Assembly (NCBI GenBank): GCA_016710625.1
Contig: JADJVK010000009.1
Span: forward strand, 1 to 64,000
Length of the DNA: 64,000 nt
DNA from: Saprospiraceae bacterium
Lineage (GTDB): Bacteria; Bacteroidota; Bacteroidia; Chitinophagales; Saprospiraceae
Direction of reading: 5' to 3'
In this document: in pieces, positions 8,088 through 16,772 of the stretch
Numbering within the stretch: position 1 is the first letter of the stretch
Layout of the letters: every line of letters begins with the position of its first letter
Made by a program: the position numbers and the translations under genes
Notes under the pieces: generated by a model
Databases searched by the model: none
What the model was told of the DNA's origin: nothing
The model's input: the letters and a program-made list of their open reading frames with translations, nothing else

Positions 8088-8527
8088 TACAAAAAGAAAT
8101 AAAAAGATTGGAATTTTTGATAAATACAATTCCAAATTTATTGAAAAATATGGAGGATACCACATTTTCCAATAAAAGTGCGCCAGAAAAATGGAGTAAA
8201 CTGGAAACATTGGGACATTTGATTGACAGTGCTGCGAATAACCATCAGCGATTTATTCGTGGTCAATATGAAGATTGTCCAAAAATATATTATGATCAAA
8301 ATCAATGGGTTACCCTCAATGGTTATCAAACCTGTAATAAATTGCAATTAATTGACTTTTGGACGCTTTATAATCAACAAATAATAGAAATATTAAAGCG
8401 GATGTCAGCTGAAAGTTTAGAAAGAAAATGTCAAAATAAAGAAGGAAGTGTTTTCACAATCCATTATCTTATAACAGATTACATTAAGCATCTTGAACAT
8501 CATTTGCATCAGATTGTGGAATATTAA
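8084..8527 (+). CDS. DinB-like domain protein
   Basis: A 147-residue protein from the ATG at 8084, which overlaps the porin stop by 4 bp; an ATG four codons earlier is also possible. APEKWSKLETLGHLIDSA (about residues 35-52) and YIKHLEHHLHQI near the end supply the three His residues that bind metal in the DinB/YfiT four-helix bundle. Members include DNA-damage-inducible proteins and thiol S-transferases (bacillithiol or mycothiol). No specific substrate can be assigned. The gene ends convergently with the downstream minus-strand gene, overlapping by 4 bp. Confidence 0.8.
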   Translation: MIQKEIKRLEFLINTIPNLLKNMEDTTFSNKSAPEKWSKLETLGHLIDSAANNHQRFIRGQYEDCPKIYYDQNQWVTLNGYQTCNKLQLIDFWTLYNQQIIEILKRMSAESLERKCQNKEGSVFTIHYLITDYIKHLEHHLHQIVEY

Positions 8528-9624
8528 TGGTGTCTTTTTTCCCAATCTTGTTCAGCTTTACTAAAAATTTCTTTTACGGCTTGGATAGTTATTTTTCCAT
8601 TCACAAAATCAATCAATCGGTCGTCACCTATCAAAGTTTGTGCTGCTGTATATGTTGAGTCAAACTCATAAGTACCTTTTAGCCAAAATTCGAGATTTGG
8701 GCAGTTTTCTTTGACGATTCGCATCAAGAATAGTGTTGAAAAAATGGAATGATAGCGTTCCTTATTTTCAACAAACAATTGCCAACCAAAGCAATTTTGA
8801 TGCTGATGTTTATGAAATGTAGGCTTAAATTGGGTGGGTCTTAAAAAACTAATGCCTTGCATTTCCAAATTATAAATCGCTGAAATACTTTCAATTTCTT
8901 CAATCGTTAAATGAGGATGACCAAAGATTTCAAAAGGTCTTGTCGTTCCTCTCCCCTCACTAATTGTGGTGGCTTCCCAAAAACATTGCCCAGTATACAC
9001 CAACAATGAATTTTCAGTTGGTAAATTTGGGGAAGGCGGGATGAAAAAATGGGAATCGTTTTTATATTCAAGCAAGGTGATATTTAGACTTAATTGGTTT
9101 TGATTCACATACCATTTTGCTAAATCCCCAACACTCATCCCATGTCGGTGAATTAGTCCTTTACAACCCAAAAAGGAAGCATATTCGGCTTGAATAATTG
9201 TACCTTCTACTTTTTTGCCAATTGGATTTGGTCTGTCTATGATAAAAATGGGAATTTTCGTATAGTTCAAAGCGGACAACAAATAAAAAAGATGAGAAAT
9301 GTAGGTGAAATACCGAACGCCGACATCTTGAATATCCATCAAAATTGTATCTATTCCATCAAATAGGTTAAGATTGGATTGCTCCTGATGACTTTGTTTG
9401 TCATACAAAGAGTGGCATGGAATATTTTTATAAGTTCGATTTTCTATGGGTACTTGGTCCTGAATTTCAGCAAATAAGCCATGTTCAGGTAATAATATTT
9501 TAGCTAATTTATTTTGTTCAATCAATATATCAAACAAATATTTTTTCTTTTCGAAATCGAAAGAACTTTGATTGCAAAAAAGACAAACCTTCTGGTAAGG
9601 TTCTAAAATTCGAAAATCAATCAT
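8524..9624 (-). CDS. DUF1343 protein, NamZ-like exo-beta-N-acetylmuramidase
   Basis: A 366-residue protein. Conserved strings of DUF1343 (YbbC/NamZ) are present in order: LLPEHGLFA, MDIQDVGVRYFTY, IDRPNPIG, PPSPNLPTENSLLVYTGQ and EGRGTTRPFE. Characterised relatives (NamZ of Bacillus and Tannerella) remove terminal N-acetylmuramic acid from peptidoglycan fragments for recycling. No clear signal peptide is visible at MIDFRILEPYQ, so the protein may be cytoplasmic, or its true start may differ. It is a single gene between a convergent DinB gene and a divergent SWIM gene. Confidence 0.85.
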   Translation of the reverse strand: MIDFRILEPYQKVCLFCNQSSFDFEKKKYLFDILIEQNKLAKILLPEHGLFAEIQDQVPIENRTYKNIPCHSLYDKQSHQEQSNLNLFDGIDTILMDIQDVGVRYFTYISHLFYLLSALNYTKIPIFIIDRPNPIGKKVEGTIIQAEYASFLGCKGLIHRHGMSVGDLAKWYVNQNQLSLNITLLEYKNDSHFFIPPSPNLPTENSLLVYTGQCFWEATTISEGRGTTRPFEIFGHPHLTIEEIESISAIYNLEMQGISFLRPTQFKPTFHKHQHQNCFGWQLFVENKERYHSIFSTLFLMRIVKENCPNLEFWLKGTYEFDSTYTAAQTLIGDDRLIDFVNGKITIQAVKEIFSKAEQDWEKRHH

Positions 9625-9678
9625 TCAAATAAATTTATTTCATAAAAATATTAATTTTATCTTTCAATTAAAGAGAAT

Positions 9679-10899
9679 ATGCCAAATTTAAAGAATTTAG
9701 AGAAGGAAGTTGCGATAACATATTATAGAAAAGGAGTTGAATTATTTGAAAAACAGAAGGTTAGAGAGATTGATGAAGAGGGCTCGGGAAATTATATTGC
9801 CTTTGTTGATGATGGAAAAAACAGTTTTGATGTACAAATAAAAATCAATTCAAAAACCTTTGATATCACTGAAAATAATTGTGATTGTTCGGAAAGCACC
9901 CCTTTTTGTCAGCATAAAGTTGCCGTTTCGCTTCAAATTGCCAAAAAGGGAACTATTAAAACCAAGGTGATTGCCAATAAATTGAAGATGAAAAAGAAAA
10001 GTAAAGTGGAGACTTTACTGGACAATACTTCTGAATTAGACTTGCGAAATTGGGTGTTAGAGCTTTTCACTAAAGACAAATCAATAGCTATCCAATTTTC
10101 ACAAAGGTTTGAAGGGGATAATATTTTGTTAGACAAAGATGCTATAATTCAGAAAACGAATGAATTAGCAAAAGTTGTTTTGGGCAGAAAGAAATTTATA
10201 CAATTATCTAATCTCATTAAAATCTTTGAACTTTGGAAGCCATTTCACGAAAATATATTGAATAAAATCTTGCCAATTTTACATGAAGAGCATAAATTAT
10301 TAATACTATTGAGCCTTTTAGATACAATTCATGAATATGAATATAATTTAGATACAAACTCCAACAAATTTGTAAAATACATCGATTTGATTTTCGAAAA
10401 AATTGAAAATGCAATTTTAGTTTCAAATGAAGAAAACCGATACAAGATTCTATCTGATCTAATCAAAAATATAAAGAAAATCAATTATAGAACTCGTTTT
10501 TTAATTATAATTTTGAAAACAATAGAAACTTTTCCCAAAGAAAAATCTGACAAAATCTTCTTCGAATTTATGTTATTATTTCCATCAGTTTTACGTTTTG
10601 AATACTCCATAAAAAAGGAATTATACATTACGACAATGAAATTGGATAAACTACCTTCCTACTATGATAAGATATTACCTTCAGTACATGATGATGAATA
10701 TAATACTCAAGTTGTTGTTGAATTGATTAAATATAAGATCTATGATTATGGAATTACTTTTGCTTTGGAAGCAATAAAAAATACTGATAGCTATAAAAAT
10801 AAAATCAAATTGTACACCAATATTATCCAGATATACAGTGAATTGGGTGATAAAATCAATACAAATAAATATCAGAAATTATTTGCTAGGTATATTTGA
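9679..10899 (+). CDS. SWIM zinc finger protein
   Basis: A 406-residue protein. Near its N-terminus, CDCSESTPFCQHK supplies the CxCx(n)CxH zinc ligands of a SWIM domain (Cys68, Cys70, Cys77, His79). The remaining 320 residues look like a helical, charged repeat region without a recognised domain. SWIM domains mediate DNA or protein binding, and bacterial SWIM proteins are often beside SNF2-type helicases; none is seen here. The function is unknown. Divergent from the DUF1343 gene with a 54-bp spacer. Confidence 0.75.
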   Translation: MPNLKNLEKEVAITYYRKGVELFEKQKVREIDEEGSGNYIAFVDDGKNSFDVQIKINSKTFDITENNCDCSESTPFCQHKVAVSLQIAKKGTIKTKVIANKLKMKKKSKVETLLDNTSELDLRNWVLELFTKDKSIAIQFSQRFEGDNILLDKDAIIQKTNELAKVVLGRKKFIQLSNLIKIFELWKPFHENILNKILPILHEEHKLLILLSLLDTIHEYEYNLDTNSNKFVKYIDLIFEKIENAILVSNEENRYKILSDLIKNIKKINYRTRFLIIILKTIETFPKEKSDKIFFEFMLLFPSVLRFEYSIKKELYITTMKLDKLPSYYDKILPSVHDDEYNTQVVVELIKYKIYDYGITFALEAIKNTDSYKNKIKLYTNIIQIYSELGDKINTNKYQKLFARYI

Positions 10900-10909
10900 G
10901 TTCGTTTAA

Positions 10910-11156
10910 ATTATAAAAAACAAGAATTTCTTTAAAAGTAGGCCAGGAAAATATTTGACAATTTTTTAGTATTTTAGCTTTGGTACTGACACTAGTATTA
11001 CCAAATATTCCTTTTGCAAATCAATTAGGATTAGTTCCACTACCTTTAAAAACATTAGCAGCTATGTTGTTGATTGTGTTTAGTTATATTATTACAGCTG
11101 ATTTACTGAAAGTATGGTTCTTTAATAATAAGAGGTTTACAGAAAAGAGGGAATAA
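10910..11156 (+). pseudogene. C-terminal remnant of a MgtA-type Mg2+ P-type ATPase
   Basis: Two frames join at the T-run 10961-10967. The first (from about 10910) reads IIKNKNFFKSRPGKYLTIF. The second (10974-11156) reads LALVLTLVLPNIPFANQLG and ends DLLKVWFFNNKRFTEKRE. Together they resemble the last two membrane helices of MgtA/MgtB (IRTxKIPFxxSRPS..., then PF...LGxVPLP..., then YxxxxxxxKxWF). The catalytic domains are absent, so only a tail of about 80 residues remains. It lies between two intact genes and is a decayed or deletion-joined relic. Confidence 0.6.
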
Positions 11157-11159
11157 GCA

Positions 11160-11537
11160 CTACCCTCCCATTTCCTTTTTCAAAGTGAAGATTTGACTTT
11201 CCCATAGTAGTCTTTGGTCTTTTTCTTCCCCTTGATCACAAAAATCTGTGATGCGAAGTATCGTTTCGTCAGTCACATCTGATTTGTAGATGAAGAACTC
11301 CAAGAATTCATTTTTGTTCTCATTGTCCCAAACAAACTTAATTTTCTCGTCTTCTATATCTTCTACAACTTCAGCAACTTCAGAGGACCCATTCCAAGAA
11401 AAAACATAATAGTCGCCCTGAATGTCCACCACATCACAAAACCATCTAACCAAACATGCAGGTTCAGTAAGAAAATGAAATAAAATAGTTGGTGAAGCTT
11501 TTACTACAAATTCAAAAACAACTTTTACCCTAGCCAT
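11160..11537 (-). CDS. START-like (SRPBCC / AHSA1-type) domain protein
   Basis: A 125-residue protein. VVFEFVVKASPTILFHFLTEP followed by CLVRWFCDVV is the typical N-terminal strand-helix segment of the SRPBCC fold. The C-terminal helix (LLWESQIFTLKKEM) closes the barrel. This small form is widespread in Bacteroidota. The fold makes a deep cavity for hydrophobic ligands, but no ligand is known. It is divergent from rpoD across a 363-bp region that carries five copies of AAATAGTT/AACTATTT. Confidence 0.8.
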   Translation of the reverse strand: MARVKVVFEFVVKASPTILFHFLTEPACLVRWFCDVVDIQGDYYVFSWNGSSEVAEVVEDIEDEKIKFVWDNENKNEFLEFFIYKSDVTDETILRITDFCDQGEEKDQRLLWESQIFTLKKEMGG

Positions 11538-11900
11538 AAGTACCTAATATTTAACTAATTATATTTTTTGAAATAGTTTAATAACTATTTTTTAGTTTAT
11601 TACACCACAATAAAAAATAATTATCTGATAATTCCAATTATTTCTAAAACTATTTTTTATTTTAACAAAAAATAATAAATATAAAATCCCAATTCCTAAA
11701 ACTATTTCATCACAAATTTCGTTTTTAATTATATTTTATAATCATACTCAATTATTTGATTTTCATCAATTAAATTCTTAATTTTGCGCTGCATTCAAAA
11801 AAAATAGTTATTATCCCATCATTTTATATGAAAACTTGTAACTAATCAACACTTAAGTCGTACAATTTTGACATCTTAAACTTTAAATTTTGCCTCTTTC
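11538..11900. other. Divergent control region between START-like gene and rpoD
   Basis: This AT-rich 363 bp has no gene. It holds the repeated octamers described separately. Immediately before rpoD, TTTTG (11866-11870) and TAAATTTTG (11884-11892) resemble the -33 and -7 boxes of Bacteroidota promoters, which would give a very short leader. Confidence 0.5.
11571..11819. promoter_or_regulatory. Five copies of the octamer AAATAGTT/AACTATTT between a START-like gene and rpoD
   Basis: Copies are at 11571-11578 and 11583-11590 (together a palindrome AAATAGTT-TAAT-AACTATTT), 11648-11655, 11699-11706 and 11812-11819. Eight-mers of this composition should appear well under once in this space even at the local base composition. 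The arrangement looks like operator sites for one regulator of rpoD or the divergent gene. Confidence 0.5.
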
Positions 11901-12770
11901 ATGAGACAGCTGAAAATAACAAAATCTATAACAAACCGGGAGAGCCAATCCCTTGAGAAATATCTTCAAGAAATTGGTAAAGTAGATCTTTTAACTCCTG
12001 AGGAAGAAGTAGATCTTGCAAAAAAAATCAAACAAGGCGATCAAGCTGCTTTGGAAAGATTGACTAAAGCAAACTTACGTTTCGTAGTTTCTGTAGCAAA
12101 GCAATACCAAAATCAAGGTTTGTCTTTATCAGATTTGATAAATGAAGGTAACTTGGGTTTGATAAAAGCAGCTCAAAAATTTGATGAAACCAGAGGTTTC
12201 AAGTTTATTTCTTATGCGGTGTGGTGGATTCGTCAATCCATTTTACAAGCTTTGGCAGAGCAGTCTAGAATTGTTCGTCTTCCTTTAAATAAAGTAGGTT
12301 CTTTAAATAAAATCAATAAAGCTTTCTCCGAATTGGAGCAAGAATTTGAAAGAGAACCATCTTCTGAAGAATTGGCTGATTTATTAGAAATTCCTACAGA
12401 AGAAGTTGAAACGACTTTAGGAGTAGCTGCTCGTCACGTATCGATGGATGCACCTTTTGTAGAGGGTGAGGATAATTCACTTTTAGACTTGTTGGAAAAT
12501 ACAACTTCTCCAAAAACAGATGAAAATCTAGAATATCTAGAATCCTTAAGAAGAGAAATTGAAAGATCGTTGAGTACTTTAACTGACAGGCAAGCTGATG
12601 TATTGAAGCTCTATTTCGGTATAGGCATCGATCATCCGATGTCTTTAGAAGATATAGGAGACACTTTTGGTTTGACGAGAGAAAGAGTTCGACAAATAAA
12701 AGATAAAGCAATTAACAAACTAAGATCAGCTTCTAAAAGCAAGCTTTTGAAACATTACTTAGGAAGTTAA
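11901..12770 (+). CDS. rpoD: RNA polymerase primary sigma factor (sigma-70/RpoD, short Bacteroidota form)
   Basis: A 289-residue sigma-70. Region 1.2 (SLEKYLQEIGKVDLLTPEEE), region 2 (LRFVVSVAKQYQNQGLSLSD, then FKFISYAVWWIRQSI), region 3 and region 4 (TDRQADVLKLYFGI, then DTFGLTRERVRQIKDKAI) are all present. Region 1.1 is absent, as is normal for Bacteroidota primary sigma factors of about 287 residues. It recognises the phylum's TTTG/TAnnTTTG promoters. It is monocistronic: a strong terminator follows 16 bp after the stop. Confidence 0.97.
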   Translation: MRQLKITKSITNRESQSLEKYLQEIGKVDLLTPEEEVDLAKKIKQGDQAALERLTKANLRFVVSVAKQYQNQGLSLSDLINEGNLGLIKAAQKFDETRGFKFISYAVWWIRQSILQALAEQSRIVRLPLNKVGSLNKINKAFSELEQEFEREPSSEELADLLEIPTEEVETTLGVAARHVSMDAPFVEGEDNSLLDLLENTTSPKTDENLEYLESLRREIERSLSTLTDRQADVLKLYFGIGIDHPMSLEDIGDTFGLTRERVRQIKDKAINKLRSASKSKLLKHYLGS

Positions 12771-12785
12771 TTTTCATGTTAGAAA

Positions 12786-12830
12786 TAAAAAAAAGTCGAG
12801 AGTTTTCACTTTCGACTTTTTTTTTTTGCC
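12786..12830 (+). terminator. Rho-independent terminator after rpoD
   Basis: AAGTCGAGAGTTTTCACTTTCGACTT forms a stem of about 10 bp with one bulge, preceded by an A-run and followed by a long T-run. The flanking A- and T-runs make it bidirectional, which also suits the convergent LysM gene. Confidence 0.85.
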
Positions 12831-12860
12831 TTTACAACAAATTGAATGAAAATTTAAACT

Positions 12861-14570
12861 TTATTCTACAATCAATTTCTGGAAAGGAACTACTGTATCT
12901 TTCTCATCCAAATTGTTCAATTTTCGGATTTGCTCGATGGTCATTTTGTATTTTTTAGCAATAGATATCAATGTATCTTCCTCTTTTACAACATAGTATT
13001 TAACTTTTGCAACCTTTTTTCCGTTCTTTGGAGTCAACTGAGTAGAAGGTTTTGATAGAATTTTAATATCTGTTGTTGGAGCAACATTAGAAGATTCATC
13101 CTTATTACTGGATTCTTTAGCTTCGATTTTCTCAGTTTTTACTTCCTTGATTACTTCATTAGTCACTTCAGTTTTTCTTTCAGCAGGAGTTGGGCAAACA
13201 CAATCATTTATTTTTAATTCTTGTCCAACAGTTAGTTTTTCAGTGCCTAATTTATTGATGATTCTGAATCGCTCTGCTGTAAAACCATATTTTGCAGCAA
13301 TGGATTCTACTGTTTCATTCGATTTTACAATATGAAGTCCAGTAGTGTTTTTCTTCCATTCTGGTAAAGATTCGATAGTAGCACCACCCTTTTCAGTCAA
13401 TATTTCTATAGGCTTATTTTCTGTAGTTGCTTTAGTCACTAATTTTTCATTTACTACTAATGTCATACAGGGTCTAAGTATCAAATCTGGTGTTAAATTG
13501 TTCCAAGCCCTAAGTTGTGTAACTGATAAACCTAATTTTTTCGATATTGCATATAAGCTTTCTCCTTCTTGCACCACATGGATGCCATCTTTAGCACTTG
13601 GTGGACAAGGATTTGATGGGTCATTCACTAATTTTGCATCCATTGTTTTAGGTGCATCATTGCTGATTTTCACTTCGTTAACTACTTCATTTTTAACAAC
13701 TTTGGTCGTATTATTGGTGATTTCAGTTCCTTTCTTTTCTGTCAAAACTTCTTTTGATTTTGATATAGGAGCGCTGTTATCAGCTAAATTCGTATTCAAA
13801 TCTTCTGTAGTGGGAATTGACTCGGTCTTAAGTTCATCTTGGTGAATTGGTTGATAAGTTAATATCAATTGGTGAATGTCTTCTTTGTTGCAAATTGCTT
13901 TTTCGTAATAATCTACTGGAACATTATTGATTTTTAACAACTCTAATTCATTATTTCCTTTTAAAGACTGCTGGACAATTCCAATTCTGGAAGACAATTT
14001 TATCCCTTTTGCTGTCGTCATATTCGTTTTATCAACCAATCTGAAGGATAAATTATCAAAGCAATTGCTATTGGATGCATCTGTATAATACACTTCATAA
14101 TCAGAATCATCTGAAGCTAAATTAATATTTGCCTCTATTTTATTGTGATAAGTAAAATTAATGGCATTCGAAACGAAGTTAATAACGTCATTCTGAACTA
14201 TTAATTGATTTATTTCCAAAACTTTAGAAATATTATAGCCGTATTTTTCTTGCTTCACAATATACAAATCCTTAGACATAACATTCAAAGTATTTGTCTC
14301 TGATAAGCTTTTTACAAACTGATCTAGATTGATTAACTCAGCAGAAAAGTTCTGATTGTATTCATTTTTTTCCAATCCTGTTCTAAAAATCAATTTTGAA
14401 TCATCATTTGTATTAGCATAATACATATAAAAAGGAAGATTCAGCTGGTTGTCATCTTTTAGCCTATACTCATATCGATCCATCGATAAGGATTCATATC
14501 TTAAATAAATAGGCTTTGCAAAAATAGCTGATGATAATATACTCAATAGTATAATCAGTTGTAGTCTCAT
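12861..14570 (-). CDS. Secreted protein with three LysM domains
   Basis: A 569-residue protein with a signal peptide (MRLQLIILLSILSSAIFA). The first 240 residues form an unrecognised domain. Three LysM peptidoglycan-binding repeats follow: HVVQEGESLYAISKKLGLSV (about residue 330), HIVKSNETVESIAAKYGF (about 415) and YYVVKEEDTLISIAKKYKM (about 525). Between them are Lys/Glu/Asn-rich linkers. The layout suggests a periplasmic or envelope protein anchored to cell wall; no enzymatic domain is visible. A position next to rpoD is only convergent. Regulation is not visible. Confidence 0.85.
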   Translation of the reverse strand: MRLQLIILLSILSSAIFAKPIYLRYESLSMDRYEYRLKDDNQLNLPFYMYYANTNDDSKLIFRTGLEKNEYNQNFSAELINLDQFVKSLSETNTLNVMSKDLYIVKQEKYGYNISKVLEINQLIVQNDVINFVSNAINFTYHNKIEANINLASDDSDYEVYYTDASNSNCFDNLSFRLVDKTNMTTAKGIKLSSRIGIVQQSLKGNNELELLKINNVPVDYYEKAICNKEDIHQLILTYQPIHQDELKTESIPTTEDLNTNLADNSAPISKSKEVLTEKKGTEITNNTTKVVKNEVVNEVKISNDAPKTMDAKLVNDPSNPCPPSAKDGIHVVQEGESLYAISKKLGLSVTQLRAWNNLTPDLILRPCMTLVVNEKLVTKATTENKPIEILTEKGGATIESLPEWKKNTTGLHIVKSNETVESIAAKYGFTAERFRIINKLGTEKLTVGQELKINDCVCPTPAERKTEVTNEVIKEVKTEKIEAKESSNKDESSNVAPTTDIKILSKPSTQLTPKNGKKVAKVKYYVVKEEDTLISIAKKYKMTIEQIRKLNNLDEKDTVVPFQKLIVE

Positions 14571-14726
14571 TGTATTTTATTTTTATTATATGACGGATAA
14601 AACATATAATTAGTTTCAATATATATGAAATTATTTAATTTATGATTTATTTAATTGGACTATCATACAACTATTATTGTATTTATTGCATTATACTTAT
14701 ATAGTTAACCATTAAAGTCATTTATT

Positions 14727-15581
14727 ATGAAAGCAAGTGAAATTTTAAAAAGTAAATTGTTGGATGTAATTTTTGAAAACAGAAACAAAAAGTATGGTGC
14801 TTATTTCCTTCGAAACCACTATGAAAGAAATTTAAAAGTTTCAATTGGTATCGTTTTACTTTCAGCTATTGCAATTATTGGATTTTTTAAATTTATGCCA
14901 AAGAAAGTACATGTTGAGGATACCTATGCAATACCAGTTACAATAGAATTAGAACACAATGTTTTTGAGAAAAAAATAGAAAAGAAAATAGAAAAAGTAG
15001 ATAAAAAAATAATCAAAAAAATAAGAGTTAAAACCGCCGCTTATACTGCAGTGAAAGCAGTGATAGACAACAAAGTAAAGGTAGAACATAAAGTGGCTAC
15101 TATAGATGAACTTAAAACTGTAGCAATTGGAAATCAAACCATTAAAGATGGAGCGGATCCGACTGGAGATATCACAGATGGCACAGTGACAAATAATGGT
15201 GTGTTGGATGTTCCAATCGATAAACCAATTGTGGTTGAACCAGAAGTGGTTAAGCCAGTAGTGAAAATTTATGAATTTGCAGAAGTCAACCCAAGTTATG
15301 TTGGCGGAACAGAAGCAATGATGAAATTTTTATCTAAAAATATTATCTATCCTATTTATGGGAGAGAAAATAATATGGAAGGTAAAGTAATTGTTCAATT
15401 TATTGTGGATGAAAAGGGAGTGGTAACGAACCCAATTGTGTTGAGAGGAATGGGAGGTGAATTTGATGAAAATGCAATTAATGCGGTTCGGAAAATGCCA
15501 AAATGGAATCCTGGAATGCAAAGAGGAATTCCTGTAAAAGTAAAATTTACCATTCCGATATCATATAAATTGAATAAATAA
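14727..15581 (+). CDS. tonB: TonB energy-transducing protein
   Basis: A 284-residue protein. The N-terminal cytoplasmic segment with DVIFENRNKKYGAYFLR is typical of Bacteroidota TonB; it is followed by one membrane helix (about residues 37-55) and a Lys/Glu/Val-rich periplasmic linker. The C-terminal TonB domain starts at about residue 195 (PSYVGGTEAMMKFLSKNIIY) and includes EGKVIVQFIVDEKGVVTNP and the final strand KVKFTIPISYKL. It transmits proton-motive force from ExbB/ExbD to outer-membrane receptors. ExbB/D are not next to it here. A strong terminator follows. Confidence 0.92.
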   Translation: MKASEILKSKLLDVIFENRNKKYGAYFLRNHYERNLKVSIGIVLLSAIAIIGFFKFMPKKVHVEDTYAIPVTIELEHNVFEKKIEKKIEKVDKKIIKKIRVKTAAYTAVKAVIDNKVKVEHKVATIDELKTVAIGNQTIKDGADPTGDITDGTVTNNGVLDVPIDKPIVVEPEVVKPVVKIYEFAEVNPSYVGGTEAMMKFLSKNIIYPIYGRENNMEGKVIVQFIVDEKGVVTNPIVLRGMGGEFDENAINAVRKMPKWNPGMQRGIPVKVKFTIPISYKLNK

Positions 15582-15611
15582 TATCAGAATCATTTAAAAT
15601 TTCTATTTTTG

Positions 15612-15652
15612 AACTCTGTAAGACATTAGTTTTACAGAGTTAAACTTTTTTT
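15612..15652 (+). terminator. Rho-independent terminator after tonB
   Basis: AACTCTGTAA (15612-15621) pairs perfectly with TTACAGAGTT (15632-15641) around a 10-nt loop and is followed by AAACTTTTTTT. It separates tonB from the small membrane protein gene that starts at 15653. Confidence 0.85.
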
Positions 15653-15850
15653 ATGGATAATAGGAAGATTGTTAGGTTGTTTGCACTTTGTGTATCGATA
15701 GCATATATTTTATTTGGTCTAGGCATTCTTTTTTGGAAAAACTTATTTATGTTGGATGGGATGGTCAGGCTGATTTTTGGTGGAATGCTATTGCTTTATG
15801 GCATTTTTAGATTATATCGTGTTATTAATTTTGACAAATTTCATGAATAA
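15653..15850 (+). CDS. Small two-helix membrane protein
   Basis: A 65-residue protein with two hydrophobic helices, LFALCVSIAYILFGLGILF and LIFGGMLLLYGIFRLYRVI. No domain is recognised. Its last 8 bp overlap the start of the PstS-like gene (ATGAATAA), which points to one transcript and coupled translation. In Bacteroidota a similar small gene often stands between tonB and a PstS-like gene, so a shared envelope role is plausible, but no function is known. Confidence 0.75.
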   Translation: MDNRKIVRLFALCVSIAYILFGLGILFWKNLFMLDGMVRLIFGGMLLLYGIFRLYRVINFDKFHE

Positions 15851-16772
15851 ATTCATAGTCTTTTTACTCTTCATTTTTCTTTTTTCTTGTAAAGAGAACA
15901 ATAAACCTACGGATGGACCAACCTTTGGATCCATCAAGTTTGGGATTGATGAGACATTATCAGGATTTGGGACTAGTGAAATTGATGCTTTTACCACTAT
16001 TTATGATAGAGCTCATATCCAACCCATCATTCAGCCAGAAGGGGATTTAGTTGAATCTTTTGTGAATGATAGTTTCAAAATGATGTTTGCAACTCGTAGA
16101 TTTTTGGAATCAGAGGAAAATTATTTGAAATCCCTAAGTATAGTTCCAAGAACCTATTTACTTGGCATGGATGCTATTGCTTTGATTGTCAATAATGAAA
16201 ACAAAGATAGTTTGCTTACTTATGAAGAAGCTTTTCATGTTTTTACTGGAAAAATCAATAACTGGAAACAAATTAATCCAAGTAGCAATTTTAATGATAT
16301 GAAAATTGTATTTGATGGTCCAAAATCAAGTACCGTTCGATATATATTGGATTTGACTAAACAAACCAAACTACCTGCCAATTTTTATGCTGAAAAGAAT
16401 AGTAAAAAGGTGGTTGAATATGTTGCCAATAACAAAAATGCAATTGGTATCGTTGCTTTGTGTTGGCTTACTGATATGACTTACGACCAAAAAGATACAC
16501 TTTATCGGCAAATAAATTTGGTAAATATCAAAAATAGGGCGGCTAAGGACAATATGTATTATCCTCCTTACCAAGGCAATTTGGTGGATAGCACCTACCC
16601 TTTCCGAAGAAATATTTATTTATTGAGCAGAGAGGCGAAAACAGGGCTTGCTTCAGGATTTGCTTCTTATCTTACTTCCGATAAAGGGCAAAAAGTGATG
16701 CTGAAATCTGGATTAGCACCGAATGAAATACCTGCAAGACACATGGAAATCAATATGCCAAAGTCAAAATGA
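15843..16772 (+). CDS. PstS-like phosphate-binding lipoprotein
   Basis: A 309-residue protein from the ATG at 15843. MNKFIVFLLFIFLFSC is a lipoprotein signal with the lipobox FFSC-type Cys at residue 16. The body resembles PBP-like/PstS substrate-binding proteins: FGSIKFGIDET, LLGMDAIALIVN, YEEAFHVFTGKINNWKQINP and VFDGPKSSTVRYI. It may bind phosphate or sense it for a TonB-type system rather than serve a classical ABC transporter, since no pstCAB genes adjoin it. It lies in an apparent operon with the small membrane protein and dnaG (4-bp overlap with dnaG). Confidence 0.8.
   Translation: MNKFIVFLLFIFLFSCKENNKPTDGPTFGSIKFGIDETLSGFGTSEIDAFTTIYDRAHIQPIIQPEGDLVESFVNDSFKMMFATRRFLESEENYLKSLSIVPRTYLLGMDAIALIVNNENKDSLLTYEEAFHVFTGKINNWKQINPSSNFNDMKIVFDGPKSSTVRYILDLTKQTKLPANFYAEKNSKKVVEYVANNKNAIGIVALCWLTDMTYDQKDTLYRQINLVNIKNRAAKDNMYYPPYQGNLVDSTYPFRRNIYLLSREAKTGLASGFASYLTSDKGQKVMLKSGLAPNEIPARHMEINMPKSK

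Noticed and set aside
12776..12958. 60-codon frame after rpoD
   Set aside because: It runs through the terminator and into the antisense of the LysM gene.
13345..13845. 166-codon plus-strand frame
   Set aside because: It is antisense to the LysM protein gene, which has clear domains on the other strand.
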